Source: Istiophorus platypterus
Taxonomy: Eukaryota > Chordata > Actinopteri > Istiophoriformes > Istiophoridae
NCBI GenBank assembly: GCA_016859345.1
Contig: CM029128.1
Coordinates: 21,703,604-21,767,603, forward strand
Direction: 5' to 3'
Length of the DNA stretch: 64,000 nucleotides
The notes beneath the pieces are model-generated. The model worked only from the letters and a program-made list of their open reading frames with translations. It was not told where the DNA came from and did no database searches. Below are positions 1-12,419 of the stretch, one piece after another (the first letter of the stretch is position 1; every line of letters begins with the position of its first letter). Made by a program: the position numbers and the translations under genes.

Positions 1-1390
1 TTAACATCTGGGTTTACAGCAGAGGGCAGAGTACGTCCATGTCAAGGAGATGGAGGTTTCTTTTGACAAACGTATCTTACAGCTCAATGCAGTTTGGGAG
101 AGTCAGCTGTTTGTTTCTGTCTTCATGATTACAGATATAGTATAAATATACCTACTTCAACTTGAAAGCAAAGGTTAGGATATTTACTTTATTTAAATCT
201 CTGTAACCTAGAATTGATCCTTCATTTTCACCTCAACACAATATGAAGTAACTGTAAAGTTTAAGTTTGACTGATACCTTTCAATCATTAGAGAAGTACT
301 ACCCCAGTGATAAAAGTATAGTACTGCATCAAAGATTTACACAGACATTTTCATCTTTTCAGTAAGATAATATGAGCTTGAAGAAATGTATATGACCTCT
401 AGTTAAGATTGGAGATTTAGTCCAGGGTTCCATTTTTATTAGAGATGACTGACTGTAAACAGAGTAAACAAACCACTAAGTTTGCACAATCCTCTAAGAT
501 TAATATTTCAACAACAGCAAGATATATTTACTCTGTTTTTCTGCTTTTGGATCTAAATTAACATAGTAAAACAGAGTTATAGGAATTGCACAAGAGTGAC
601 CATGATTTTTGTTCAATATCGAAATCCTGTCAGTGATTATCAGGGTTTTTGTGATGAACTGCGAAGAACTTCAAGTCAAGTCATTCATCTTGTAGCTGTT
701 GTGGACGTGTACACATGTTAACTTTTTGGGTGCAAATTGCACCGTGTGTTGAAGATTTAATGACTGTTTTACAAGAATCTTTTACTGGTATAATAAGTGT
801 CATCAGTCTCTAACTGAATGTTTTTAGCACTTGTAAAATTGTAAGTAATATTTTCATCGACATATAAAACATGAAGGAAGGATCTGATATTAGAGCCATG
901 CCAAAACTCTATTTCATACTAGTAATGTAATAATAGTAGTAGAAAGATATTAATAACAGAAACATCAGTTACTGCAAATAGTGTCCATTTGGATGATGGT
1001 AAAAGCATTAAACTAAAGTTTGTACATTAGTTTGTAACACATCTTCACATACACTGTAAATAAACTGTAGGTATACTATGGAATAGAACCATTTGGATGC
1101 TTTGATAATACAAAATGTAAATTACCATTTTAAACTTCACACAAACATGGGAAATACTATAATACGGGTAAAAAATACACACATAAATAACAGTCAACCA
1201 GTTTAGAAAGACAGACTAAAATCCTATACTTAAGTCGATAATACAATAATGTGAAAATATCTCATTAAAGGTAAGATTCTTGGATTTAGAATAACATTTA
1301 AGTAAAAAAATTTGTTGCAAAATGTACCAAAGGTAAAAGGACTTGTGGGAGAAAACAGATCAGTTCAGATTCTCTTCCACTGTAGGGAGG
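1..1390. other. AT-rich intergenic DNA, nothing recognised
   Basis: No coding exon, RNA gene or repeat family that I recognise lies in this stretch. It is AT-rich, has stops in all frames and no long ORF. It lies just downstream, in the minus-strand sense, of the retroviral pol fragment, so it could hold further decayed element sequence that I cannot recognise. Confidence 0.5.
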
Positions 1391-1403
1391 ATGCAATAAG
1401 ATG

Positions 1404-2270
1404 TTTGTCATCATTCAATTCTCTGCCAATATTCAGCTTCCTGTTGAAATAACTGCAGCGTGTCTTTACTTACCTTGTGGCCTACATGTGCCAAAGCCTG
1501 TAGCACTGTCATTGTCATTGTTGGATTTTCAAAAGAGTAGGTCATCGACATACTGAATGGAATTACTCTCTTCTCTTCTGACCAGACTCTGATAAAGACC
1601 GATGGGCTTTTCACCATCCCTGCAGCATTCTGGTGTATGTATGTTGCTGACCTTGGTATGTAAGTGCAAAGAGATATTGGGAGACTGGATGCAAGGGTAC
1701 AGTGAAAAATGCTGGACACTAATCAGTCATTGTGTAGCACTGAGTTCCTGTTAAAATCTGGGGCAGTAGTATATGTGAATCTGGCACAATTGGTGAATCA
1801 ACATCTGCTATTGCATAATTATTTTTTTTTAGTTCATATATGGAGCAGTAATCTTTTGAGTATGGCCTCTAGATTGGAAAGATGGGGGTGTTACATGGAC
1901 ATCTGGTCTTTAACAGGACATCAGCTTGCACAAACCTTTAAGATTGGGCTTGATTCCCTCAATTGCCTTTGGTTTAATAGGATATTGTTTCTTGTGAGTT
2001 AATGTAGTCCCTGGCTTTAGTTCGATGTTTACTAATTGTAAAGATTTAACTAACCCTAACCCTCGGTCCTATGTTTTGACCATGGGCTTTCTCGTACCTG
2101 TTTTTGCAGTGTTGTTTGTTCAGTTGGGGGTGACATTTGTGTCAGTAACCTATCATCTAGGGGTAGCCTTTCAACTGAACCCTGATCATAGATCTTATTT
2201 TTTTATCCTAATGAACTGTCTTTTAGCTGAATTGTGAATATTTGGATTGTCTGTGGGGATCCAAGTTCAT
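1404..2270 (-). pseudogene. decayed endogenous retrovirus pol fragment (reverse transcriptase)
   Basis: Read on the minus strand, this stretch carries scattered blocks typical of a retroviral reverse transcriptase of the gammaretrovirus/epsilonretrovirus-like type. In order they are the fingers region near 1990-1920, palm blocks around 1700-1560 and the catalytic YVDD box at 1552-1541. A connection-side block runs to about 1411. The blocks fall in different frames: YVDD is out of frame with the 102-codon open stretch (1719-1411) that covers the flanking blocks. In-frame stops lie between the upstream blocks. No LTR, gag, integrase or env was recognised nearby, so this is an old, non-functional piece. 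Class assignment is inferred from block order and motif only. Confidence 0.65.
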
Positions 2271-3105
2271 TTGATTCATGTCCCTCTGCAATCATCAGCA
2301 TTACATGAGGCTGATGCAACTATCTCTAAGAAGAGGGTCCAATTTCTCCCAAGCCATCTCCAGTGGACCTGCTGGCTGCTTCCATGTTAGGAGATGCAGA
2401 AAAATACCATGTTCAGAGATAGAGAAAAATTACTATCAGATTTCCCTTGAAGACTGCGGGGTTTATGCCCGGCCTCCAGGTAGATGTTAACAGTGATCTT
2501 GTCCATCCTTAGTAAAATGATTTCACTGGTCTCTGCAATTGAAGTGGTGCCAAATGTTCTGTACTGTATTAACTTAGAAGGCTGATTTGATGAGATGACC
2601 AGCCATGTCTCCTGTGCTGAGTTGACAGAGTATCCTTCCAAGGTTGGTCAAGCAAGCATAATGATAATAGAACATAATTTGGTGAACTAATACACAACCT
2701 CAAGTAGACAGCTAGGTATACACAAAAAGGCAACATCCCTTAGGCTAGACTGGGGACGTGAAGACTGTTTTTTTTGTTTAAAATCACAGTAAAGGGAGCA
2801 ATTCCAGCTAAAAAATGCTGGATTAAGAGTCCCAGTATAGGCCCACCCGAGGTAGATCACCAGCTGGGAAGCATTCTTGGTGAGATGCCAGTGAGACCCA
2901 GAGACATGAAGCTGAATCCTGGCCCAATTTCCACACATTTGGAAAACATACACATGAAAATAACCATAAAAAAGAGAGATGGCAGTGCACTGGCAGCATC
3001 CTGTCCTCTGGGTCTTTGCCTTGTCTCTGGCTGTCCCTTCTTTTTTGCCTTATCTACTTCTCTTTTGGATCTGCTCTCTACACTCTGCACTTAGAAACTT
3101 TAGTC
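2271..3105. other. intergenic, possible further decayed element sequence
   Basis: Short open stretches on both strands (for example 2641-2387 minus) have no recognisable domain. The minus-strand one lies upstream of the retroviral reverse-transcriptase relic and could be decayed pol or protease sequence, but I see no motif to support that. Confidence 0.3.
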
Positions 3106-3300
3106 AAAGCCCCCAGAAAGCAGCTGGCCACCAACATTGCCTGTAAGAGCACCCTGGCCACAGGCAGTGTGGAGAAGCCTCACAGTTTCAGGCCAGGTAC
3201 CGGTACACGGTCAAACACATACTGGTTCCCTCCACTTTCAGTACCTAAAGGACTTGTTTGCATTTGCTCTCATTCAAATGCTTTCCAGGGTACACTCGAT
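3106..3300 (+). pseudogene. histone H3 fossil fragment
   Basis: Codons at 3106-3201 align without gaps to H3 residues Lys14 to Thr45, that is KAPRKQLAT through RPGT. Substitutions occur at, among others, Lys23, Arg26, Ala29, Lys36, Arg40 and Tyr41. After RPGT the frame is lost. A weaker nucleotide match to the H3 alpha-1 region (around LPFQRLVRE) reappears at about 3264-3300 in another frame. There is no start, no stem-loop and no intact histone fold, so this cannot be a working histone. It is intronless, as expected for a decayed copy of a replication-dependent H3 gene such as the one at 9470. It could be a retrocopy or a fragment of an older local histone cluster. Confidence 0.75.
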
Positions 3301-3429
3301 TTACTACAAGCGCTTTTAGGTCACACCAAACCCAAAGTGGGTGTGTTGGCAGCAGCATTTACAATTAATAATGACTGCTTTGACAACATCACAGCCAGGA
3401 CCAATCCACTTGTAAAAAGCTCCCTATGA

Positions 3430-3780
3430 GTTGCACTACTGCACTTTTATTTGTGAGGATAGGGGTGCAGTGAGGCATTCATGCGCTTTGCTTTTGCATG
3501 AACCACTAAGCCAGTCATGGGATAAATGACTGACTCTTCATCTGCCACAGCCCATGATCCCACGTGCTTCTTTACGTCCAACAGTGGGCTCATTTGATAT
3601 GCGATGTGATTTTCAGGGGATATGGGGCAACTGGTTGCATCCCTCCTGTGGGCACACTGCACCAGGAGAATCACCTGGTTGCCTGTTTTGTACAGGGCGT
3701 GTTAGTGTACAGTATGTTAGGTACAGACAGATCATAAATTAAAAGAAAAATATCTGAATAAATGAGTGATGGAACACAGC
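3430..3780. other. intergenic, nothing recognised
   Basis: This stretch lies between the H3 fossil and a Tc1-like remnant. I see no coding potential or named repeat. Confidence 0.4.
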
Positions 3781-4090
3781 GCACGAGGGGTCACTGAATA
3801 GTTTGATGATTATGAAAATGAAGTGACTCATATGCTATGGCCTTAACAGTCACCAGATCTCAACCCAATTGTACACCTGTGGGAGATTTTGGAGCAATGT
3901 TTTAGACAGCACTCTGCACAACCATCATCGAGACACCAAACCAGTGAATATCTTTATGGAGAATGGTGTTCAATCCTTCCAATACAGTTCCAAAGACTTG
4001 TAGAATCAGTGCGTTGGTGCATTGAAGCTGACATCCTACTAAGATATTTTGTTGTTTTTTTCTTCCCTTTGTCACCCATTTGTATATAGT
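3781..4090 (+). mobile_element. Tc1/mariner-type transposase C-terminal remnant
   Basis: The reading frame around 3850-3900 gives SPDLNPI followed by a degenerate HLWEILEQ block. This is the signature around the third catalytic acidic residue of Tc1/mariner DDE transposases. The sequence continues with a typical C-terminal stretch to about 4035. An in-frame stop just before SPDLNPI and the missing N-terminal and first two catalytic segments show that this is a dead fragment. Confidence 0.65.
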
Positions 4091-4129
4091 TTCTGATATT
4101 TAATAAATCTGCAAAAAAATGCACTTAGT

Positions 4130-4245
4130 CAATATGTGCTATTGAGTAAAGGTTTATTGATTATTCTTTTGAAATCAAATCTACAACAAAAAAATGTGCA
4201 TAAAGTGAAGGTATCTGAATACTCCCCAAAGGCATTGTACATGTG
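4130..4245 (+). repeat. end fragment of a fish Tc1-like non-autonomous element
   Basis: The stretch around 4180-4245 carries the string 'ctacaac..aaaatgtgcat' and then 'gaaggtatctgaatactcc', ending near 'ggcattgta'. This is the recurring terminal sequence of Tc1-like elements. It is shared with copies at 24.8-25.5, 43.9-44.7 and 59.0-59.8 kb in this window. Confidence 0.5.
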
Positions 4246-4860
4246 CAGATTACATCCCTAATGACCTTTGTCTCCAGATTTTACCTGTAATGAAGATTAT
4301 TAAGCCTTTACCACATGTGACATAGAAGTAATAGTTAAAGTTGACAATGAGAAAAGATCTGTCTAAGGGTGCTTAGATGGAACCTCAAGAAAATAAAGCA
4401 ACAACAAAGCCCATTAGAGGGCAACATACATACTCATAGAGCTGGACTTACATCCAGGCACCTTCTATTTCTCAAACATGATGAGGAAGTTCTCATGAAG
4501 ACAGACTCAGATATTTTTTTCCAAACTTGTGAACTTGATCAGGAATTTTTTTTCCTTAAAATGCATGAAAACTTTAAAGCCTCCCCTGTGGAAATATTGG
4601 TATCGTGGATTCAGAAATTAGGAGGTGTGCATATGTCGATAACCAAGATCCATTGTATGATTAATTTTTCACTTGTCTTGATCTGCACAGCAGTTCTTAA
4701 GAGTAATTAATCTACTTAAAATCCTTTAAGTTTAATGGAAAATAGTTGAAAAGTATTCACTAGCATAGTAGCCTTGTTAATCATTCCATGAGGACCAAAA
4801 TATTTTTAAAAGTAAATCTCATAAAAGTTGAACTTTGATTATTATCAATCTAAGTCTGAT
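4246..4860. other. AT-rich intergenic, nothing recognised
   Basis: One open stretch (4369-4710) shows no domain or family resemblance and reads like translated AT-rich non-coding DNA. Confidence 0.4.
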
Positions 4861-4862
4861 TT

Positions 4863-4893
4863 TGTGTGTGTGTGCGTGTGTGTGTGTGTGTGT
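4863..4893. repeat. (GT)n microsatellite
   Basis: This is a dinucleotide GT run with a single C interruption, followed by a pyrimidine-rich stretch ending in cacag. Confidence 0.9.
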
Positions 4894-4999
4894 TCTCTCC
4901 ACAGTGTAGTAGGCTCTACAAAGACCAGACAGTTTTACAAAAATGCTGGCCACTCATTGTCTTGTCTTATTTTTTAGATAATATTTTCCAAACAATTGC

Positions 5000-5290
5000 T
5001 AACAATTGCCCTCCCAGTCAGGAGTCAGCCTCATGGCTGCTCCACAGAGCTCAGCAGCAGCACAGGTTCAGCACCCTGAGCAGAGACAGCAGCTACCGTC
5101 TCTCTGGGTTTCAGTTCAGGATGTCAGACAGCGACGACCACACAACACTCCCCAGGAGAGGAGGGCAGAAAGCTCCAACTGCACTCACCTGGGAGAGTTG
5201 AGACTAGGAAGCAAGCAATCAGAAAGTATCCTGCTGCCCTCCAGAAGGACCTCTCCTATTTACACTAGAGCACCACCAACAAACAGAAGC
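5000..5290. other. GC-richer, coding-like segment of unknown nature
   Basis: This stretch is clearly less AT-rich than its surroundings. On the plus strand it gives a 96-residue open frame rich in Gln, Ser and Arg (5006-5296). On the minus strand there is a good splice-donor match (CTCCCAG/GTGAGT) near 5190. I recognise no protein family. It could be an isolated exon, a decayed repeat, or the edge of an unannotated gene. Confidence 0.3.
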
Positions 5291-5677
5291 CTCTGACAAT
5301 ACATAACTTTTAATAAACAGAATATTAATGAGAAGAGTAATCACAGCTAATCTTAATTGTACTGATCACTCTGGTCTCAATATCTATATTTTGTTTAAAT
5401 TGACATAATACATTTGTTTAATTTAAGATTAAACCAGAATTGAAGCAAGAGTTTGAAATTTTTCCCCATTTCATAATTAATTACAGGATAAAATAAAGAT
5501 AAATCAATACAATGAAAGAGCTGAGGAAACAAAGACATTGAGAAACTAGTACAGCAGACAAAATACTGCCTTCATCTCTGCTGATTTATCTGCTTATAGT
5601 TACATCATGAATGAATGATACTGAACTTTAGTGAGGATATCATTTTTGAGCTTTATTTATATGTCTATTGCAAGAGA
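5291..5677. other. AT-rich flank of the assembly gap
   Basis: No gene is recognised here. The histone H2B gene begins somewhere inside the following gap, so the last part may hold distal H2B promoter sequence. Confidence 0.4.
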
Positions 5678-6177
5678 NNNNNNNNNNNNNNNNNNNNNNN
5701 NNNNNNNNNNNNNNNNNNNNNNNNNNNNNNNNNNNNNNNNNNNNNNNNNNNNNNNNNNNNNNNNNNNNNNNNNNNNNNNNNNNNNNNNNNNNNNNNNNNN
5801 NNNNNNNNNNNNNNNNNNNNNNNNNNNNNNNNNNNNNNNNNNNNNNNNNNNNNNNNNNNNNNNNNNNNNNNNNNNNNNNNNNNNNNNNNNNNNNNNNNNN
5901 NNNNNNNNNNNNNNNNNNNNNNNNNNNNNNNNNNNNNNNNNNNNNNNNNNNNNNNNNNNNNNNNNNNNNNNNNNNNNNNNNNNNNNNNNNNNNNNNNNNN
6001 NNNNNNNNNNNNNNNNNNNNNNNNNNNNNNNNNNNNNNNNNNNNNNNNNNNNNNNNNNNNNNNNNNNNNNNNNNNNNNNNNNNNNNNNNNNNNNNNNNNN
6101 NNNNNNNNNNNNNNNNNNNNNNNNNNNNNNNNNNNNNNNNNNNNNNNNNNNNNNNNNNNNNNNNNNNNNNNNNNNNN
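5678..6177. other. assembly gap of 500 N
   Basis: There are exactly 500 unknown bases. The round number suggests a fixed-size placeholder, so the real length may differ. The gap removes the start codon and promoter of the H2B gene. Any protein predicted across it by filling with X is meaningless. Confidence 0.99.
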
Positions 6178-6473
6178 AGAGGAGGAAGACCCGCAGGGAG
6201 AGCTACGCCATCTACGTGTACAAGGTCCTGAAGCAGGTCCACCCCGACACCGGCATCTCCTCCAAGGCCATGAGCATCATGAACTCCTTCGTCAGCGACA
6301 TCTTCGAACGCATCGCCGGCGAAGCGTCTCGTCTGGCGCACTACAACAAGCGCTCCACCATCACCTCCAGGGAGATCCAGACCGCCGTGCGCCTGCTGCT
6401 GCCGGGTGAGCTGGCCAAGCACGCCGTGTCCGAGGGCACCAAGGCCGTCACCAAGTACACCAGCTCCAAGTAG
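6178..6473 (+). CDS. histone H2B, C-terminal part (5' end in gap)
   Basis: This encodes the core nucleosomal histone H2B, which pairs with H2A and packages replicating DNA in the nucleus. The first complete codon is at 6180. The visible 97 residues run from the basic RRKTRRES segment through alpha-1 and alpha-2 (YAIYVYKVLKQVHPDTG) and the SSKAMSIMNSF block. They end in the canonical AVTKYTSSK and a TAG stop. The N-terminal tail, about 25-28 residues, is lost in the gap. The frame is intact with no intron. A 16-nt histone stem-loop follows 27 bases after the stop, which marks it as a replication-dependent, non-polyadenylated gene. Ser replaces the usual Asn in SFVSDIFER, a mild change. Confidence 0.95.
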
Positions 6474-6500
6474 AGGCTCCGCTCTCTTCCCCAACTCAAC

Positions 6501-6516
6501 GGCTCTTTTAAGAGCC
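6501..6516 (+). terminator. histone 3' stem-loop of H2B
   Basis: GGCTCTTTTAAGAGCC is a perfect 6-bp stem with a 4-nt loop, the SLBP-binding 3' processing signal of replication-dependent histone mRNAs. The downstream sequence around 6526-6535 is the likely U7 (HDE) target. It lies on the plus strand in the right place for the H2B gene. Confidence 0.95.
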
Positions 6517-6519
6517 ACT

Positions 6520-8671
6520 CACTTCTCTTGAAGCGCCAACTGTCCCCGTGTCTCTCGATGAAACCGTTGCTGGAGCACGTCCCATTAAATACTGGCCCTA
6601 TCAAACACTATATTAGCGACCGTTGTATATGTTCTATTGGGGACGATATACTAAGCACAAGAACAAGCAAAGGACATGTTTAATATCTGAATGCAACATC
6701 AACATGAAACAGACCCAATGTGAAATCATTACTAACAACCTGCACTTTTGCTAACTGTCACTATATCAGTCTCATTAAACCGTATCAACCCTGAATTTGA
6801 GCATCGTACCTCACTGTCACCTTGTGTTTTTACCAGAAAACAGTTAAACTCCTCACTTTCTGACGGAGCTTTCAAACCGTCAGCAGGTGAGTCTTCACTC
6901 CTCCACATCTCACATGGCTCCTCGGCATCAATCTGCAGTAATTACACAGCTATGATGTCCAAGGTGTTGACGCAGCGCCGGTTGAGTTTCTACCCGAGGA
7001 TTTTCTGATCATATCGACTCGACCAATGCCGCATTTTTGCACTGATTTAGCCGCCTGATTTGGTGAAATGAGAACTGTTTTGTGTGGGTTGTTGACACCT
7101 TCTTGATCATAAGTTAATATACATTAAGTTCACCGAAGACTTGTTTTTTTAATCCCTGTGTCACATCAATATGTGCAGGAATCCACATGTATCTAAAACC
7201 TATTTGTGGCCTCTTAACACTTTAATGAACTTGTCTGTATCTTGGCTTTGTTTCTGCTTTAAATCAGTCCTTATTTGCACTCGAGTCCATGATGGGACAA
7301 CAGACTGTCTCAGTCCCACTGTGCTCAATATTTTATCGGCCATCTTGTTCTTTTCCCTTATTCTCAATACTCCAGCCAAAACTCCTTGTCTCCTCTTTTC
7401 TTCTCTTCACATGGATATAAGATATTCCAAGCTGGGTGAATCTCATCATCTCCCCTTACATTTGCCTAATATGTTAATGCTAGATTTTAATTTACAAAGG
7501 TGATTCTTTTGTGCAAAAAATCATCTGCAAACAGTTGGACCTCAATAGATCTACAGTCCGTTCAGAAAACATTCCAACATCACTTTTGTTACATTGTCAC
7601 GGTGCAGCCTTATGCCTAAGATTGATTAAAGGTCCTCTGCATTGTCCATAACACAACATCAATTTTATTACATCTGGCAGAAACGTACACTTGGACTCAA
7701 GGTTGGACTGAAGAGACTATTGTGATCAAAGGTGAAGGTCACTGACTCAAAAATATGTTTTGGGCCGTAACTCAACAATGAATATGCTAATACTTCCAAA
7801 TTCCACTTAATACTTCCATAAATACATTCGTATGTTTGTGCATCAGATTTAACTGAATAGATTTTGTTTTTTAAAGGTCAAAGTCACTGTGACCTCATGT
7901 TTTTGTGGTCAGGAAGTCCGGTCCAGGGCAAGAGTATAAGTCATGGCTCTTTCTATAAACTTAAAAATTTTGTTTATATCTTCAAAAATCACGGGAGCTT
8001 TCAGGGTTTTCAGAATTGTTTCAAAATATACTTGAATACACAAAAAAGTTCTTCAGTCTTCACTATATATCTTTACTATATAACAAGTATAAACCATAAC
8101 ATGTGTGATCAAACAGTGGACGTTTGAAATAGAAGTGATTTTCTGAAAAGAACCAACCATTGTGATGTTTTTTCTCTTGTGTTTGTATCTAAATTCCTTC
8201 GGACTATTCTCGAGATTCATTTCATGGTTTTTTTTGTCTAGTCAGACGAACGTGTACATTGGTTTCTGAAGGTATCCAAACCCCTTCCCCTCACAAGTTT
8301 CTTTTTCAAATGGGTAAAACTGCCTCTCCCACGATTCTCTACTTATAAGCTTCTAAAATCATTTCTTCCAACATTTCAGTGTGAGTTTGTCACCATTGTT
8401 CTACACGTTGTACTCATTTCTACATGTCACGCAGGCTAAACGGTCCCATTATGGCGCTAGTCATAGATACCGTTTATGTTAACAGAAGTGGAATTTTTAG
8501 TTTCTCCTGTAACATCACTTTTAAGACTTTAGATCTACCAGGTATTATCGGATGGTTTATTATAATCATCTAGACTAAGTGGACGACTGCGGTTAAATGC
8601 GAAAGTTTGTCGCTGCGCTCGGTGGCGGCGACGACGACCGGAGGAGCTGCGCTCTATCAGAGGGAGTGTGT
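6520..8671. other. 2.1 kb spacer between convergent H2B and H2A genes
   Basis: I recognise no H4, H1 or other gene here. The part 7550-7640 resembles the start of a Tc1-like element ('ctacagtccgttcagaaaa'). The rest of 6.5-8.67 kb is mixed unique sequence. Confidence 0.5.
7720..7930. repeat. dispersed fish repeat ('aaaggtcaaagtcactgtgacct' type)
   Basis: Two copies of a 'ggtgaaggtcactga' / 'ggtcaaagtcactgtgacc' motif sit about 150 bases apart, around a stretch with 'gggccgtaactcaacaatg'. I recognise this arrangement as a common teleost interspersed repeat. The family name is not known to me with certainty. Confidence 0.4.
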
Positions 8672-8687
8672 GGCTCTTAAAAGAGCC
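8672..8687 (-). terminator. histone 3' stem-loop of H2A
   Basis: On the minus strand this reads GGCTCTTTTAAGAGCC, identical to the stem-loops of H2B and H3.2. It lies 25 bases after the H2A stop and is the SLBP-dependent 3' end signal. Confidence 0.95.
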
Positions 8688-8712
8688 TTTGTGTGGTCGA
8701 GTCCCAGCAGCT

Positions 8713-9880
<1,168 letters not shown>

Positions 9881-9914
9881 ACTCTGCTGCTGCTGCTGCT
9901 TCAACGACGACAAC

Positions 9915-9930
9915 GGCTCTTTTAAGAGCC
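9915..9930 (+). terminator. histone 3' stem-loop of H3.2
   Basis: GGCTCTTTTAAGAGCC lies shortly after the H3 TAA. A purine-rich stretch (GCTGAAGGGCAAAG, about 9941-9954) follows and fits a U7 snRNA-binding downstream element. Confidence 0.95.
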
Positions 9931-9954
9931 ACCTCACTGCGCTGAAGGGCAAAG

Positions 9955-12030
9955 TTTCTGCTGCTCAGTTACTAACTGGTGGGAAACGTGGGGAGATTGA
10001 CACGTGTTGTAGCGTTGATGGGTCTGGTGGTGTAAAGTACCCGGGGCCCAACGGCCTAAGGGTGGAACTGGAGCTTGTTTGTATTGTCCCCGTTAATACA
10101 GTTAAAGTACTATATTCTGAAAGATGTTTATTCCACAACCGTAAGAGCTGCCTGCCCCTTTTTCTGTAATTCAAATGTGATTTCTTAATCCTTGGTCAGT
10201 GACACTGGTCCAGAGTATGATCATCTCTACGGTTTTCTTGTCTTGCTGGAATATAAAAGACCAAAAAAATGAGAGCTTCACACACTGATCCCAGGAATAA
10301 TCATAGTATATTTCAGACATTCTGATATACACTAAGAGCTTATCTTCTACAGATGCATTTATTTCTTGTTGTATTTACAGGTGAGACAATGGCTGCTTCA
10401 TATACAGACCTCCGCCATTAACAGGGACTGCAGAGAAGAAATAAATTAGTGCATCAGATATAAGACTGAAAAAAGTTTTTTTTTTAAACAGCTTTGTACA
10501 TTTCCATATAAGTGTAGTAAAATATTTATAACTGAATCATGACATATTCTAAATTATCATTTAGAAGATTTTCTCGACACATCTCAGTAGAACCACAGTG
10601 CAGTAGATCTGCTGCATCACCAGTAAAACATGGCCGGGCTCAGTGGCAGAGGAGAAACTGCAGCATCTACTGGACCTAACAGAGCTGATGAACATGGACG
10701 GTGTGACTTTTTAATCTCGTTGTCCTTTAGCACAAATGTTTTTTGTTACATTATTAATCTCTTATTATTTTTATGCCACTATGTCCAAGCGGACTGTACT
10801 TAAATTGTATGTACGACTGTACGTAAATTTTTTTTGTAGCCTTGTGCTGAGAATACTGTTGACTTGCTTATGCTGAAAAACTTACCTATAGGTATAAGAA
10901 ATTAAAAGAAGAGGTCCTAGTAGGAGATATGGATATTAAATTTGAATCAGGGGTGGGGGGGCTGTTATGTTACAATTTAGAGATATGACCCTAGATCAGC
11001 TTGCTTAGAATAAGTATGAATTTCCAATTTACTGATTTAAGCAATTACTAAAATACACTGTTCAGCCAAAACACTTATACCAGCAACTGGTTTGAATGAT
11101 TTGGCTGAATGGTGTGTATGAAGTAGTGGCTGATTGGTGTATGCATTGCTGACTGACTCTCCCTTATGGAGAGAACAGGTAATGTGTACAGTCTTTACAT
11201 TCACTTTATCCACCGCCCAAACCACTATTTTGCACTTGCTCTAACCAGCACTTTCCTCTCTGCTTCATATGTTTTCTTGACACCTTTGGACTTTGTTCCT
11301 CCTCACTAACAGCACAGAGATGGCGTACAGGGTACTGTAGAAGGTTGTGTGCTGTGTCCGTTAATGTGTCTGCAGGGTTGATGCTATACATGAAGCTTAA
11401 TGACAATTAATGGAGATACCTGAGTTATAGTGCAAGAAATGCATCATGACATCTAGGTTTAGAACGTCTGTTCTCCCACAGCAGTAAATTTATTTAATCA
11501 GTGAAACAGAACGATTAGTGTAATACACAAATATAATAAAAAGTGAAAATATCTGTACTGATGTAACCAATGGATTCATAAATTTAAATACTCTTTCAAC
11601 ATAGTAACTTTAATCTTTAACAGTATCTCATGCCCCAAGTTGAGTTTCTCACACATTCGTCCTTCAGCACCAGCGGTAACGTTTTGTGTCTAATCCCACT
11701 TTTCCGCAAAATTAAAGAAAAAAAAATCTGACTGTACATGCAATGTAATTGTAGACTGATTACTTACACAAAAAGAAGAAAAAAAGGCCCAACCATCAGT
11801 TAGCACGAATTGGGACTGAGGATTACCCTTAAAGTTGTTTGTTTGGTTTTTTTTTAATCGAGGAGAACATTTCTAACCAGATGTTTGAACTAAAGCTTGT
11901 CCATGTTGACATGTGTCACCTGAGACAACGTTTTAGGCCTCAACACTGCAAGAAACATCAGTAAATATAATCCAGCAGTTCATTGGATTGGCTCATGGGT
12001 CTCAAAGGTTTTCTATTCCTCTCTAAGCAA
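9955..12030. other. intergenic between H3.2 and psmb10, nothing recognised
   Basis: This is about 2 kb of AT-rich sequence without a gene that I recognise. Short minus-strand open stretches (for example 11406-11206) carry no domain. Confidence 0.4.
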
Positions 12031-12282
12031 GTCACGTAATGGCTAGTGGGCAAAAGGCAGAGAGAGACGTCCGTTTTCTCTCTCTCAAACCAAATCTAAG
12101 GGTCTTGTTTCACAGACAAAAGGAACAAAAGGAAAAATGGAGTTTCTTCTCTAGGTCTAACCGAATTCCAGCCCTTTTGATGAAGAAACTCTCCTTCAAA
12201 CTCAATGCGAGAACACATTTTTGGTTAATGTGGATATTTTTTGCAGTGGGGAGCAGGGAGGCTTGGCTTTTGCTGGAGAACT

Positions 12283-12299
12283 GAAAGTAAAAGTAAAAC
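12283..12299 (+). promoter_or_regulatory. IRF/ISRE-like element upstream of psmb10
   Basis: GAAAGTAAAAGTAAAAC is a run of GAAA-type half sites in the spacing bound by interferon regulatory factors. It lies about 120 bp before the psmb10 start codon. Mammalian PSMB10 is induced by interferon-gamma through IRF/STAT1 sites, so this is a sensible candidate. The G at the third position of the AAGTGA hexamer is replaced by A twice, so affinity is uncertain. Confidence 0.45.
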
Positions 12300-12419
12300 C
12301 CCGTGAAAAGCGCTGACACGCACCCTGACGGGTCTTTCGCTGTAAACGTTGTTTTTCAGTATCAGCGCTCAGCTTCACCTTAATCTCTTCTGTGTCTCCA
12401 TCTTTTCTTCACACTGAAG

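Noticed and set aside
5615..6518. Long open frames crossing the N gap on both strands
   Set aside because: They are artefacts of reading unknown bases as X. Only the H2B part after 6177 is real.
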